Origin: Amyloporia xantha
Taxonomy: Eukaryota; Basidiomycota; Agaricomycetes; Polyporales; Adustoporiaceae
Reading direction: 5' to 3'
NCBI GenBank assembly: GCA_036971615.1
Contig: JAYKKR010000030.1
Location: forward strand, 124,001-188,000
DNA: 64,000 bases
Below the pieces are notes generated by a model that did not search any database, was not told where the DNA came from, and saw only the letters and a program-made list of their open reading frames with translations. Positions within the stretch are counted from its first letter, which is position 1; every line of letters begins with the position of its first letter. This document shows positions 1-12,045 of this stretch, in pieces. The translations under genes and the position numbers were made by a program.

Positions 1-192
1 TAATCTATTTCTATGAATATGCATCATTTTCTTACCGCATCTTCTGACTTGAAACCGATGGCGCGTTGAAGTGCTATGGGAAGAACCTACATCTTTGGCA
101 GCTCAATAAGTTATTGCTTTGAAGTATTTGATGTACAGAGATCTCATTATGATAGATAATAGCAATCGGCTGTGTTACAATAGCAAGGATAT

Positions 193-959
193 TCAAGAAC
201 GTTGACGAAAAGCGCGCACAACTGCAAGGCGACCAGGTTCAATCACACGTCGCGAAAACACAGGCGAGAGATACAAGGACACCCCTATACGAATAGGTAG
301 GAGAGCCTAGATAAAACAGAAGTCAGTCCATCGGCTATAGAGGACGTTCGGCGATCTGAACGTCAAGGAACCTAACAGAGAAAACGGATGTAAGACATCC
401 GACACACCTTGGTGAGACAGTACGCAACCACAGCGTTTACAAGGTCTCCTTCAAATCTGTCCGGTAGCCAAGGCTCCCATGCATCCTTGTCGCTGTTCCG
501 TGCGGCAATTATGCTAGACGGTCGTCCTTCGCCCTTCTCGAATCCAAACATCCCATACCGCTTGCCCACACGCTCAGCCCACAACATCCCGTCCTTCCAC
601 CAATCGCGAGCCTGTCCAGCTATCCACCCTTCTTCATGTGAAGACGGTTCGGCATCGTCCTTGCTCACCCTGGCAGGTATTAGATTGATGAACCTGTTCC
701 CGAGGTTCAGGGCTCGCGCAGCGTAGAAGAAGCCCACCAGCGGGACGACGGCAGTAAGTTCATGAAGCACTGCAAACGAGAAGACAAGCGAGGGTAATGG
801 TGTGCGAGTGCGCACAGCGAGCGCATCCAGAGCCTGTCTGTACGGTGCAAAGCGGGAGTTGGGGGTTGGGGATGGTTGAACCGTAGAGTACTGCCTTCGG
901 CGGAGACCAGAGACCATCAGAAAGTGAGGCCGATGTTGCTGGAAATCAGCCATTAGCAA
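193..959 (-). CDS. MRX11: Mrx11-like mitochondrial protein (FLILHELTA family)
   Basis: Two exons on the minus strand: 959..408 and 306..193, with a 101-bp GT..AG intron at 407..307, giving 221 residues. Residues 62-77 read FAVLHELTAVVPLVGFF, matching the signature that names the fungal FLILHELTA family (Pfam PF10306; yeast Mrx11). Yeast Mrx11 is associated with the mitochondrial MIOREX expressome. The stretch is hydrophobic and probably membrane-inserted. Splicing is supported because exon 2 continues in frame as ALLPIRIGVSLYLSP, typical of the family C-terminus; unspliced reading gives only 11 foreign residues. The upstream Met is used here, but Met3 or Met15 are possible starts, and Met15 would expose a basic presequence (GLRRRQYST). 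It is transcribed divergently from the gene at 1476. Family identity is firm; molecular role is inferred from yeast only. Confidence 0.82.
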
Positions 960-1475
960 AGGACGGATTGGTTTGTGTTTTTCAATGGCAAGAGCCTCCG
1001 GTCCAATGAGAGTATTGAGACTGTCAATTCTGTGTCGGAACTAAATGCAAGAAATTGGAACTGTGGATTGTACCCACTCTCTTTATCTATGCTCTGCAGC
1101 TCTGCAGTGGCTCCTTGCATATGCATGAAGTAGTTTCCTGAATATTAGCTCGAAAGTACGAAGGCTATTTATCCGAGTCGTGTAGCCAAACTTGTCATGC
1201 TGTCGAACTTCGTACTCACATCACATCTGTCACACGTATCACACATTGTAACGGTCACGGATACTTTGTTGGCGCTTATGCCAGCTCTACCGCATCTAAT
1301 TTATCCCAAGTCTTTGAGAACTGGTCTTGCAAGTTCGGTGCGTACTGGCCTCTCTCGAAGGCCTGTACTTCGTCTGAACTTCAGGAATATTCTTTAGCTG
1401 GACGGTATCTCGTACTGGCTAGACTGTGCACCGGACAGCTCTGTTACTGTCTGACTGACATTCGAGTGTAGCAAC
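960..1475. other. Divergent intergenic region, no gene seen
   Basis: This 516-bp stretch separates two divergently transcribed genes for probable mitochondrial proteins and must hold both promoters. Open frames here are short and show no family features. I found no clear TATA box or repeated motif. Confidence 0.5.
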
Positions 1476-2903
1476 ATGCTCCACGCCGACCTCAAGCTGG
1501 CTAGTCTATGTCTGCGCCCTCGCTTGACTCATTCTGCTCTTCGGAGATGTCCTCGACGAACTCTAGCGACCGAAGCGGTGGTTTCTGACGCTGCTTCGTC
1601 GTCCTCGCCGCCCGGCCGACTCGGAGAGATCCCCCCTCAACGAACGCGCTCACGCAGCGCACAAACCACGTCGGGGTCAAAGAAGGATACCGCCCTGCAA
1701 GATTCGCTCTTCGTCCGCCCATGGGACGGCATTTCGTCCATGCCAGAATTCTTTGCCATCATCCGAACTATTGAACGCAAGTTTGGAAGGATTCGCGAGT
1801 ATAACCTTGGCCGGGTGAGTGTTCCGTATATGCGTATATGTCTTCCTATGCGAATCACGACGCTCATTATCGTACATCTCTATCTCAGGACTACGACCTG
1901 CCTCACATTTATATACCCTACTTTTGGGTGGTATTTCACGACCCTGAGGCAATCCAGCGCGTTCCGCGCAAGCCGACCGTAGTACAAGCGGAAGTACCCA
2001 TTGTCGACGTCGCACGCCCGGGCGGCCCAGGCCTTGACGAACTGTCGCATCTTTTACGACCCCAGGATTACATCCCACCAGAAAATGAAGGGCTCGTGAC
2101 TCTGAAAGCAGACCTGTCCAAGGGTTCTACGAAGAAAACTCGGACAGTAGACTTGCGGCTCGAGCGAGGAAGTGCGCTTCTTTATTTCTCAACTTTTTCG
2201 CGATATTGACGGGGCACGTCTCGTCGCCGAATGGACAGAAGTGCCGTTCGTCTTGGCGCACCGAGATGAGGCCTACCACGCGAGCAACAAGAAGTTCCTG
2301 GAGGGATTCTACGCATGGGGCGGGTTTGCCCCTCCGGTAGCGGGCGCGCCCGAAGAAGCGACTCGTTACATGCGGGAGGGAAAGTTGAAATGGGAAATTA
2401 TGAACCGGAAGGGGGCAGGGAGGACAGAATCGCTGGATCGGGACCAGACACGCGAAGATGGCGAAGCAAGCCGGTATGAGGACATAGAAAGCAGGCACGA
2501 CGAGGCCGTTCTCGACGCAGTGGATTGGCCGGCCGAGGAGGAGAGCAGTGCTGAGCCTACGTCTCCAGCTCCGTCCAGTGAACCTCCTCCGCAAAGTACG
2601 TCACCTGCGGACTTCTCGGATCCTCCACAGACATCGGAGATCGCTGCTGCGGTAGCAGAAACACCGGAAACGTCATCGTCGACCGCTACAACCCAAAAGG
2701 CGAGCCTGTCGCGGCGGGATCGGATCCTCCAACAAGCCCGGCTGAACGCGCGGACACCGCTACCAGCTTCAGTCACCGCGACTCCGGAAAACAAGGAGGA
2801 GGAGAAGCGACTGGAGCGCCAGCGAGAAATGGAGGAAGAAGAGCGCATGCGGATCTCGATGAGGGAGAGGATCTGGAAGCTCATGGGAGGAAAATGGTTC
2901 TGA
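1476..2903 (+). CDS. Unrecognised probable mitochondrial protein, with an apparent +1 frameshift
   Basis: Exon 1 is 1476..1814. A 74-bp GTGAGT..CAG intron follows, and exon 2 starts at 1889. Residues 1-45 are rich in Arg, Ser and Leu without acids and contain RRTLATEA, like a mitochondrial presequence. The middle (SMPEFFAIIRTIERKFG and DYDLPHIYIPYFWVVF) looks like a folded domain I do not recognise. The C-terminal third is low-complexity Ser/Pro/Glu, followed by a charged helix rich in E and R to residue WF. Exon 2 runs in one frame to about 2165, then the protein-like sequence continues in another frame (EVRFFISQLFRDIDG) to 2903. No intron fits; removing one G in the GAGGAAG run near 2167 restores one continuous protein. 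It could be a damaged gene or a sequencing error. Confidence 0.6.
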
Positions 2904-3120
2904 CCGAGGATGGGCAGACGGAAACTGAGGGTATCTCACTGGTATTTACACTGCTCATAATCTGGACTCGCTGAGCTATTTACTGCACCGTGTTCGCATC
3001 CTGGTGGGAGCCACCTCCTACATAGACCACCCAGGAAGGTTGTGACTGAGGAGCTAGAAAAATAGATAAAAAGTACCGGTATTGTCCACGCTTAGGTATC
3101 CTTACAACTCTTCGTCCTAA

Positions 3121-6100
3121 TCAAGCCTGTACGACAATCTCCCAGTCGCTCGTGATGCTGACACCCGGATCCTTGATCACAAGTACGCTGGCTGTGCCCT
3201 GCTTTTTATCCGACGCGGCATTACCAGGAGTGTACTCCCAGTGTAAGTCCTTGCCGGCCACCCGCACGCTCGTCGGCTTCGCAGCCAGCCCAAATACCAC
3301 GATGCGCTCCACCCTGACATCGCCGATGTTCTTTGCGAACTCGTTCGAGCTGTCGTATGTTGCAAGAACCACCCCGTCCACCGCCTCTGCGGGTTTCTGC
3401 ATAGCAAGATTTCGGCTGTTGATGCGCAGGCCCTTGTCCTTCTTCTCAGCCTTCTGAGCATTGAATTCGCGCCAGACAAACTGCCCGTCCTTGTGGGAGA
3501 AGGTCTCTCCGTCATCAAGGTACAATTCCCCACGAGCAGCACCATCCGTGTTCAACGCAACACGTAGAGTGAAGGGGTCGTATTTCATGAGTGGGGAAGA
3601 CCTGCGTGGACGCTCACGTGTCGGGATAATGGACCCTCCACGGACGAGGAGGGGTATTCTGTGCAGCTCCGCCGGTACAGTGACGTGTTTGCCTTTGGCA
3701 GCACCGCGGTATACGTCGTGCGTGAAATAATCATAATAGACCTGATTTACACGACAATGTTAGTAGGAAGTACGGCTACCTATCATTAGGTCTATCCTAC
3801 TTACCTGGTCCTCAGCAAGGTAGATGGATGTTTCTGTTACACCCTTCTCCACGATCGGCTTCACTAACAGACCCGAGCTGCCGATGAAGTACTGGTCATC
3901 AAGGGCAAAGCCAGCTTCATCTTGAGGGAATTCGACGTAGTGCGGTCTGAGGACAGGCAGCCCAGTAACGCTGGTCTCCCTGAACGCGGTGTACCAGACC
4001 GGCAGCATGCTGTAACGCAGTCGGAGGAGACTGCGGATCATACTTTTATACGGATCGTCCAAGAGGTATGGCTCACGCCTCTTAGTGTCGATGTGCGCAT
4101 GCGCGCGGAAGAAGGGCGAAAATATGCCAACTTCATACCAGCGCACGAGCATTTCTGGTTCAGGGTTGCCGAAGAAGCCACCCACATCAGCTGGGCGGAC
4201 GCTGATCAGCAAGGGCAAATGAGAAGGCTGTACCCTCATACTCACATCCTGCAAAGCTGAAACCACCAACATTGTTTGCTAGAACCATGCGGACGTTGGC
4301 AGCCATATGTTCCCAAGTGCCAAGATTGTCGCCAGTCCACATAGCCCCGAAGCGCTGAGATCCGGCATAGAAAGAACGAGTCAAGACAAAGGGCCGTTTA
4401 GGCGGGTCCGTACGAACTGTCAGTGCTTGAGACGTAATATTATGCTACGAGGTCGAAAAGTAAGGGCAAGCGATATTATGATAAATCGTACACCTACCAG
4501 CAACATCCCGTTAATATTGTGAACATCACGATGTTCCCAACCGCCATAGTGTATATTATCACGAGGCATACTAATTTCTGGGCCGTTGAATACCGACGGC
4601 TAAAAAAACACCATCAGGACAGAACGGAACTACGAACGACATAAACCTACCTCGTTCATGTCGTTCCAGATATATGTGTTCACGGTGCTGTCGGTCCAAG
4701 ACCAACTATCGCCTAGTGGTGTGGTCTTGAAGAGCGAGATCCACCAGTTCCAGCTTGCGGGATTGAAGAAGTCGATCCAAGCACTGCTGCCACTCCAGCA
4801 CCAGCCTTCGTAGTCGTTGTCGCCGCTCGACGATTTGACTAGTATTCCTCGCTCGCTCGCTTCCTGGAAGACGGGATAGCTGGCCGTACGCTTCAAATGA
4901 GGGTCAACGATGACAACCATCTGTGTACATAAAGCAAGATAAGCACTTTAAGGAGCGCCGGCCGAGCTATCGAAACAGACCTTGCGCCCTACGGCCTCAA
5001 CGTCATGCATCATGTCCACTGGGTCAGGGAACGTCTTCTTGTCCCACATGAAGTACTTGTGGTCTTCAGCATACTCAATGTCCAACCAGAACACATCGAC
5101 CGGCATGTCCTCCTCATCGAAGCGTCTTTGGACATCCCGCACATCATCCGAACTGATGTAGTTCCACCTACACTGGTGGTACGCAAGTGCCCAGTGGGCG
5201 GGAAGGGCAGGGGTGCCCGTCAATCGGGTATACTGCCCGAATACATCCGCAGGAGTAGGACCAGGCATGAGGAAGATGTCCAGAATTCCAGACTCAGATA
5301 TCCAATGCGTCTCGGTCGATATCTCTGTTGGATGTGCGACATCGATCCACGTCTCGGAAGCCACCGCGTTAAAGATGGCGACGGTAGAGGCAGCCGAGTG
5401 CGCGTGCATGACAGGAATTGAGCCATACAGCGACATCGTCGAGTCCGCGAGGTACTCAAAAACGTCTGCATTGTACAGCCGGTAGGGCTCAGAGTAATAC
5501 GCGTTCTCGCCGCTTGTAGTCGGCAGCGAGAGACGCGTCGCGTGTTGAGGAATACCGTAGACATGCCCATGATTGGGGAAGCTGATGTCAATAGACAGCG
5601 ACTCGGGACCTTCATTAAGATGTAGCGCACCATCCGACATATTGGTGAAGTACAAGACGCACCTTTCGGCTTCGAGTCTGTCCAAGAACCGAACTTCTCC
5701 TCCCAATAGCCGTCCTCGGTCTCACCTTCAAACCAAGCCCTCGTATTAACTTGCATCACAACCTGGGACTCCTCCCCTGCAGGCTGTTCAACAGGGAGCT
5801 TTTCCTCTGCAGACTCCTTCGTCCGGAAGTGTTCCATATGCAGGAGGCCCTTGCCGTTCAGGACGACCTGCTCCTGCCCACCTCGCAATAGGGTTACCTT
5901 CAGGGGCTCGAAGGTTACAACAACTTCAATATCCTTTGTAGCTCCATAGGTAGCGCGAACGTCCTTCTTGCCTACAGACCACTTGATGTCGGGGCTGATC
6001 GCCGGCTCTGCCACCAGAGCCCACGACGCCGCCTCGTCATATCGCTTCCTCAACCCGGACACCTCGTCCATACGCACCCTGACAACGCCGTCATCTTGTA

Positions 6101-6365
6101 TCCTCACGTCCAGTCCGAACTTCACGTCAGGATACAATGCGGATTTGACGGCCGCCGTGAACGACGCCTGCTCCGGGGCAATAGCAACGCTAGAGGCATC
6201 TACAGAGTATGGAGACGTCCACGACGGGTTTTCTTGTGCTCGTGCAGATAAAGCACGTCCTCTTCGACAGAACGCAGCCTGCGAACACGTCTTGAAGTCC
6301 TGTGATTTGACCGCGAACGCTGCTGGAACAGCAGCTAGCAGCAACAACGAGCTGAAGGCCCGCAT
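3121..6365 (-). CDS. Glucosidase II alpha subunit (glycoside hydrolase family 31)
   Basis: Seven exons: 6365..5663, 5609..4981, 4920..4651, 4599..4498, 4444..4246, 4190..3805 and 3741..3121, joined by 53-63 bp introns, give 969 residues, as expected for the family. All junctions keep frame and rebuild conserved motifs. Residues 1-18 are a signal peptide. The GH31 nucleophile motif is WNDMNE at 529-534 (Asp531), and WTGDN around Asp607 is the likely acid/base. The text [28 protein letters not shown] and [12 protein letters not shown] is typical of glucosidase II rather than secreted maltases. The enzyme trims the two inner glucoses from N-glycans in the ER, as catalytic partner of a separate beta subunit. 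It has no HDEL tail, consistent with retention through the beta subunit. Yeast ROT2 and animal GANAB are the counterparts. Confidence 0.95.
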
Positions 6366-6678
6366 TGTGTCCCGACCGTTCCCAAGTCTGCTTTAACTTG
6401 GATCCCTCGATGTCGTCAGTAGAGAGTGAGGGCAGGCGTAGTTGTCGAAGGAGTATGCTCAGCGTATAGCTATGAGGGCTAGCGTTACGCGCCTGCTCGT
6501 ATTAAGAGTCACGTGCAGAAGGACCGCGCAAGAATCTTGGTGGCAAGCTCAGGATATCTTATGCCTGTAGGCCTCTGAGCAACTGAATTAACTCTGATGT
6601 TATGCGAATAAAGACTCCGTGTAACAATTGGTATCACAGCAGAAGCTACACGACGGATATAGATCATGGAAGGTTCCG
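6366..6678. other. Short intergenic region with one CACGTG box
   Basis: 313 bp upstream of the glucosidase II gene and downstream of the first cyclase gene. It holds one CACGTG palindrome at 6510..6515, a typical bHLH (Cbf1/Pho4-like) site, about 145 bp before the glucosidase start. Nothing else stands out. Confidence 0.4.
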
Positions 6679-7398
6679 TCACCGCCATGCCACAGCTCTC
6701 ACAGGACTCCCATCACACCCCGTCAAGTTCAATGGCAGCAAAGACACCAAAGGATCCTCCCATCTGCTCTCAACCAATTTATCCAACCCGGTCAGGTTTT
6801 CCACAATGACGCCCCCACGACCGAGCACAATTCGGTGCACCTTCCCAGTGTCCCCTTCTTCCGGCGTGAACTCGTCCGGGCTGAGAGTGTCCGCACCTAT
6901 CACCCGCACGCCGGTCTCCAATATCTGGCGCGCTGCCTCCGGCTCGAGGAAGGGGTGGTCGCTGTAATTCGGCTCGCCCCAGTATCGCGACCAGCCTGTG
7001 CACAAGAGCACCGCGACGCCCTCACGCATCCCCGCCGCATATTTCTGCAGGTCCGCCCACGTAATGGGTTCGTGCGCCTTCTTCGAACGCAGATCGACCA
7101 CGACTGCGGGGGCGGCAGCCAGGAGTGACAGGTCGAGCGCGTCGACCGTGCAGCCGTCCGGGTAGAAATGGTAGGGAGCGTCAATGTGCGTGCCGGTGTG
7201 CGAGCCCATCGTGAGAGTATGCACGTTCGCAAAGTCGCCGTTGGCGAGATTGAAAGTTAGTTCTGCGTTGTAGTAAGGATGCCCCGGGCACGCGGGGACG
7301 CCATCGGGCACAAGGCGGTGCGTGAGGTCGATGACCACGCGGGACGATCTGACATCGCGGGGGACCAGCTGAGGAAGTGATGGCAATTCTCCAGGCAT
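6679..7398 (-). CDS. Cyclase-family (kynurenine formamidase-like) metal hydrolase, copy 1
   Basis: Intronless, 239 residues, close to the usual length of the cyclase family (Pfam PF04199, which includes bacterial KynB-type formamidases). The diagnostic metal-binding signature HTGTHIDAPYHF lies near residues 68-79, preceded by VIDLTHRL and followed by LLCTGWSRYW and HPFLEPEAA, all in family order. The C-terminus ends with the expected GCDGSPVRAVAW. Family members hydrolyse small amides or lactones with a divalent metal; the substrate here cannot be told. It lies on the same strand as a paralog 0.8 kb upstream (8164..8934), so the two probably arose by local duplication. No signal peptide is seen, so it is probably cytosolic. 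Confidence 0.88.
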   Translation of the reverse strand: MPGELPSLPQLVPRDVRSSRVVIDLTHRLVPDGVPACPGHPYYNAELTFNLANGDFANVHTLTMGSHTGTHIDAPYHFYPDGCTVDALDLSLLAAAPAVVVDLRSKKAHEPITWADLQKYAAGMREGVAVLLCTGWSRYWGEPNYSDHPFLEPEAARQILETGVRVIGADTLSPDEFTPEEGDTGKVHRIVLGRGGVIVENLTGLDKLVESRWEDPLVSLLPLNLTGCDGSPVRAVAWR

Positions 7399-8163
7399 TT
7401 TTCGGAGTGTGGAGGTAAGGGCTACATCTTTCAGAGTGCGTTGTCATTTTATGAGGGGACGCTGAGACCGATTGCAAGGCGGCAAGGCGAAACGTCGGAT
7501 TCTGCTGGAGGACGACCGATGTTCGGAAGTACGGGCCGGAGAGCTTGTTCACTGTCAATGCTCGTCACAGGGACTGCAGACCAACTAATGGCAGTGCGTG
7601 ATCAAGTTGGGAACGAAAGGACGGGTATTGCTGCTCGGCTACTAGTGGACAGTGCCGCTGGACGGCCGCCATGCACGGAACACAACATACTCCGCGTAAA
7701 GGTATGACCAGCGGGACGGGCGTCCTTCGTTGCCTCTGACCTTGAACTGCCGTTAATTACGGATATGGCCCGTCGGTAACAGCAAGGCGATGCATAGCGT
7801 AGACCAAACGGCACTCTAGAAGTGCATCATGGTATCTGAAATGGCAGGCCACACAATGCTATGAGAATCGTGGTGGAGTTGCTGCAGACGATATAAGTTT
7901 ACGCCAGAATCTGATTGCTACAACGATGACATACCGAAAAGGTGTGTCAATCTAGCACGAACGCCGTAGGTCAGGTGGCAAGGAGTGCTCGAACGGGTGG
8001 CAGGTAAAATACGAGCTGAGCCCTTAGAGACACCCACGCCACAGCGCGAGATATCCATGCAGTGGAGGATCCCACAACGTAGCTCTAACGGACAACGTGT
8101 GATTTATCTGCAAGTGGAGGAACTCACGGCATCAACGCCAGCGGTTGGGAGACAACGTGGCCA
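7399..8163. other. Spacer between the two cyclase paralogs
   Basis: 765 bp with only short, unconvincing open frames. It must hold the promoter of cyclase copy 1. I see no repeat or known motif. Confidence 0.45.
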
Positions 8164-8934
8164 TCATGGGAATCTCCTGAGTCGAGCGCAGAGGACTCTC
8201 ACATGCCAATGATTGCGAGAGACTTCATGTATGACGAGTCGAGAAAGCCTAAGCCGTTGTCGTACATTGCCAGGCGAAGGCACGAGCTGGAGAGCCATCG
8301 CATCCGCCGGCACAGCGTTCACAATCCACTCGCCTTCCTGGACCTGCTGCAAATTGATCAGATTCTCGATGATGACGCCGCCTGCGCCGAGTATGATGCG
8401 GTGCACATCGAACCGTACATGCGCGTCGGGATCTGTGCATGTTTCGTCCGGGCTGAGTGTGTCTATACCGATAGTCCTGATGCCTGTGGCGACTATCCTC
8501 TCCACAGCCTCGCCGTCTAGGAACGGATGATCGAGATACGCTTCAGTTCCCCAATATCGCGACCAGCCTGTACGGAGGATGAGAACAGACTTTTCACTGC
8601 ACGCAGCGCCGTCCCGCATCTTCCCCTCATACGCGACCAAATCGCTCCATACTATCCGCTGCCTGGCAGCCTTGTCTGAAACGTCGACCACCAGCGCCGG
8701 ACCGATGAATTGCGAAAGTGGCATCTCATCTACGCGCAGCCCAGATTCGAGGAAATGATACGGAGCATCGACATGGGTGCCAGTGTGGGATCCGAGGGAG
8801 ATCGAATGGACACTGACGCCATCCTGTGCAATAGTCAAGGCAGGGCAGCAGCTGAAGCTCGGGTCGCCTGGGTAGATGTGAGTATTTGAGTTGAGAGTAT
8901 GCGATAGGTCAACATAGTTGGTCGAAGAGGCCAT
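8164..8934 (-). CDS. Cyclase-family metal hydrolase, copy 2, with a shifted C-terminus
   Basis: The start at 8934 gives MASSTNYVDLSHTL, which aligns with copy 1; an upstream in-frame Met at 9003 would add 23 unconserved residues. The core is complete: HTGTHVDAPYHF, ILRTGWSRYW, DHPFLDGEAVERI, GIDTLSPDE and GAGGVIIENL. Near 8305-8313 the family C-terminus leaves this frame: the expected GCDGSPARAFAWQ is read one frame over and would stop at 8249. In the current frame translation runs on through about 35 unrelated residues to 8164. A single-base deletion explains this. The catalytic core lies upstream and is untouched, so the protein may still be active, or the indel may be a sequencing error. 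Substrate is unknown. Confidence 0.78.
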   Translation of the reverse strand: MASSTNYVDLSHTLNSNTHIYPGDPSFSCCPALTIAQDGVSVHSISLGSHTGTHVDAPYHFLESGLRVDEMPLSQFIGPALVVDVSDKAARQRIVWSDLVAYEGKMRDGAACSEKSVLILRTGWSRYWGTEAYLDHPFLDGEAVERIVATGIRTIGIDTLSPDETCTDPDAHVRFDVHRIILGAGGVIIENLINLQQVQEGEWIVNAVPADAMALQLVPSPGNVRQRLRLSRLVIHEVSRNHWHVRVLCARLRRFP

Positions 8935-9050
8935 CTTGGGAGACCAGAAATTCAGTCTGCGTATATATAGAGGAGCCCAATTAGAGGAGCTTTCAAAGTT
9001 CAAAGGGATGATTCGCGTCCAATATGGAGCACGTGACCACGACGCGCGGG

Positions 9051-9077
9051 CGTATGGTAAGCGTAACGGTCGTGCTC
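9051..9077 (+). repeat. Left arm of a 27-bp perfect inverted repeat
   Basis: The 27 bases here, starting CGTATGGTAAGCG, recur exactly as reverse complement at 12138..12164. The arms bracket the AT-rich island. Similarity continues loosely on the inner side (TGATTT on both arms after a 3-base gap). Confidence 0.85.
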
Positions 9078-9164
9078 ACGTGATTTGACACTCCGATGTT
9101 CGGCCAGATCGGAAGAGCCCAGGACCCCAGAGAGCTGCGAGATCATGCCGTGTGTGACCATACC

Positions 9165-12045
9165 GCATCCTCAAAATACATTGCCCACTAAAAACTCATG
9201 GAATACACTTCTTATATTATGCTGCAATACATGATTTAACATTTACTGTGGATATTTGAGCAAAGAGACAAGTTATGTGCAGGCAGCACCGGTGGTCAAA
9301 CACGTCGCACCTAGGCTGTCCAACGAGTCGATTGCCTATTTTGGTGAGCGTCCGGCAAACACCGTCGCTCAACAGGGAGAGGCTTGTCGGTTCGCGCAAG
9401 ATACTGTTCCACCTCCTCCAGGTCAAATTGGGGTCATTTTTGGCCACAGATATTAAGGACAGCCTTATAGCAGCTTTAGGAAAAAATTTCAACTACATTC
9501 TGTGACTTACACCTCAACCTTAAAGGTAGTTGACCTAGTTGACAATTGTTGCCTGCACCATATGCTAGAGGTGAACCAGGTCCTTAAATTTCTATCATTT
9601 GCCTTGAATATAAATGACCCTTGCATATTATATGAGCAGTCAAATATCCTTGAACAATAATATACTCAGTAAGTGGCATCATTTTCTATGGCTTGTCAGG
9701 ACTCAGAATGGACAGGTGTCAATGATGCTCCAAGTAAATGCTTTATATTTGGAAGAGCCACTTGACACAGTATTTGAGGGTAGTGAGAAAAATCCCAAAC
9801 ACTGAATAGGATTTGTAATATCTTGATGTCAGACTTTGTCAAAAATAACTTGTTGAATATTGGTTGCAATATCATACAAATACTAGATATAACAAAAGCT
9901 CCTTCCAAGGTTTTTATAATCCTTGCTGGTGGCATACGAGAGAGATATTATTTTTTCATCTCTTTGATCCTTCCACCAACAATGAAAGCTGCATATAGAG
10001 TACTATTTCATCCTATTTAAAATGCCTTCGCTAGGTTGATGGATACATCAGAATAAATAGTACATCTGGACTTTCTATAAATTCATTGTGTAGATTAAAA
10101 TTTATGTCAACATTCTAGTAGTCATTTCTTAACCTTATTGAGCCTATTCCTGAGGGTGTTTTATGCCTAGATAAGTCCTGGTCACATTTATTTTGTCTGT
10201 GCCATAGGCTACTTCTGTTAAAATTGCAAGAAGATGAATACCTGCTAATCTCTAATATGAGACAGGCTAAGACCTGCAAAATGTACTACAAAGAGTATAA
10301 ATAAATTACAAATTGGCACTTCCCTGGAAAGAAGCATCAGGAAAACCAAACTTTTCTCAATCAACTTATCTATCTTAATTTCCTAGACAAGAAATCCAGA
10401 GACTTCTCAGACTATTCAGAAGAATCAAAAAAATCCTGGGAATGTGAATTATTCTTAGGCAAGAGAAAGAGATAGTAAGTCAGTAAGAAAATTTTGGAAT
10501 TTTACTGATGTCAACAGACATTATATCCACAGGCTTAAGTTTAGTATAATCCAAGCCATCAGACATTGGATCATGACTCTTGTATATATGCTTAGACTCA
10601 TCATTTTGAAACCCTGGAGAGACCAGCCTTTCTGAATTAACAATGCCACTTCATAGCTCTAAATCTGAGAACAATCCAATATGCATTTACTGTGTTTGGA
10701 AGATTGTGAAATGTACATATATTTTAAAGAAAGAAATTTTGGTAACCCACTGTAGTTCTAGATGAGATTTCCAATATGTGATTGTGTGAAATGAGGAAGA
10801 AATTTCAATTGTCAATTTTTATATTGTGATAAAAATTGTGCTTGAACAGTCTATATCATTTCTAATATTTTCACCATCTTCAAGTTCCTCATGTTTTATA
10901 GCATGTCTTCAACCATTAGTGGCACACAATAATGAACTTGCAGACATTGAATTTTAAATATCAGAATCCTCACTGGCACTCAAGGGCAAATAGCTGTAAG
11001 TTTTGAGGCTCCAACTACTTCATCTATTTGTACTACATGAATGGCTCAAATTGCATCCTATATATGTTGAACTACTGCTACCCCAATAAACTGTAAATAA
11101 ATCTGACACCCTATAGCCAAAGATGATATCATTGCATATCTGATTATTTGCATCTACATAACAATCACATTTTGGACAATATCAGCATGTTTATTTTCCT
11201 CCTAGCCCTTTCCATTTTTGACTCAATAGATTATAGGAAAGCTACCAGTTGTTTTTTCCTTGTTCCCCTACAGGACAATAAGTTTTCCAAGCAAACAAAA
11301 AGCAAAAAATAAAATAAGAATGGCTTTTCCAGATCCAAGAACAGACCTTGACCATTGGAAGAATAGAGAAAACTGGAGATTCTCTCATTATGATGGGAGA
11401 TTATGACTCATGTCTTTTTTGAATCTATGTACTGATATTCATAAGAGAGAGAGAGCCTGTGAGGAGAAGAGTCAGTGTTGAAGATTTTGAGCACATATTG
11501 CTTTTTTCATATATATGTGTATTGTTTATGCTGTGTATCTACTGGGTAATTACTTCTATATACCATATACCATTTATTAAATACCAAATTTCTATAAATG
11601 TACACCCAATAGTTGGAGCATTAGCTGTAACCATGAGCATCAGATCAATTTGCATAGCAGGCTTGTATGGAGTCCAATATATCCAATATGATCTTATCTC
11701 AACTGTTGGCATTGGACATCAGGAGAACTACTTTTTTCCTTCTTTTTTCCTTGTCATGTCACAAACACACACTCTTACTCTCTTCTACTTATTGAAAAAT
11801 TGATTTGACAACCAGGAATGATTCATGTTCCAAACTCTCACTTATTTTGATAAGCTGTCTCCTGTGAGCCTTGTTCTGCTGAATGAAAGGCAGGTTTCTG
11901 TGGTAATAAGATGTGTGAAGCAGAGTTTGAGCTGAAAGCATTGACCACAACCTAAATATGTAAGCTAGCCGATTCATATGATATGTACAGCAGCCAAGGT
12001 AAGTTATACAGCATTTGACTACAACAGGCTGTGGTGTAATCTAAA
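9165..12045. mobile_element. AT-rich, CpG-depleted island; probable decayed transposon
   Basis: About 2.9 kb with much lower GC than the flanks and abrupt borders near 9165 and 12045. From about 10031 to 11969 I find no CG dinucleotide at all on either strand, whereas TG and CA are common. This is the footprint of long-term CpG methylation and deamination, which in basidiomycetes falls mainly on transposable elements. Open frames are short and broken by stops in all six frames, and none is recognisable. Only the composition supports the transposon call; no transposase, integrase or reverse transcriptase can be read. It could instead be foreign or misassembled DNA. Confidence 0.6.

Noticed and set aside
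9165..12045. Mitochondrial DNA insertion
   Set aside because: AT-richness alone suggested it, but no mitochondrial gene can be read, and loss of CpG with TG/CA gain fits methylated nuclear DNA better.
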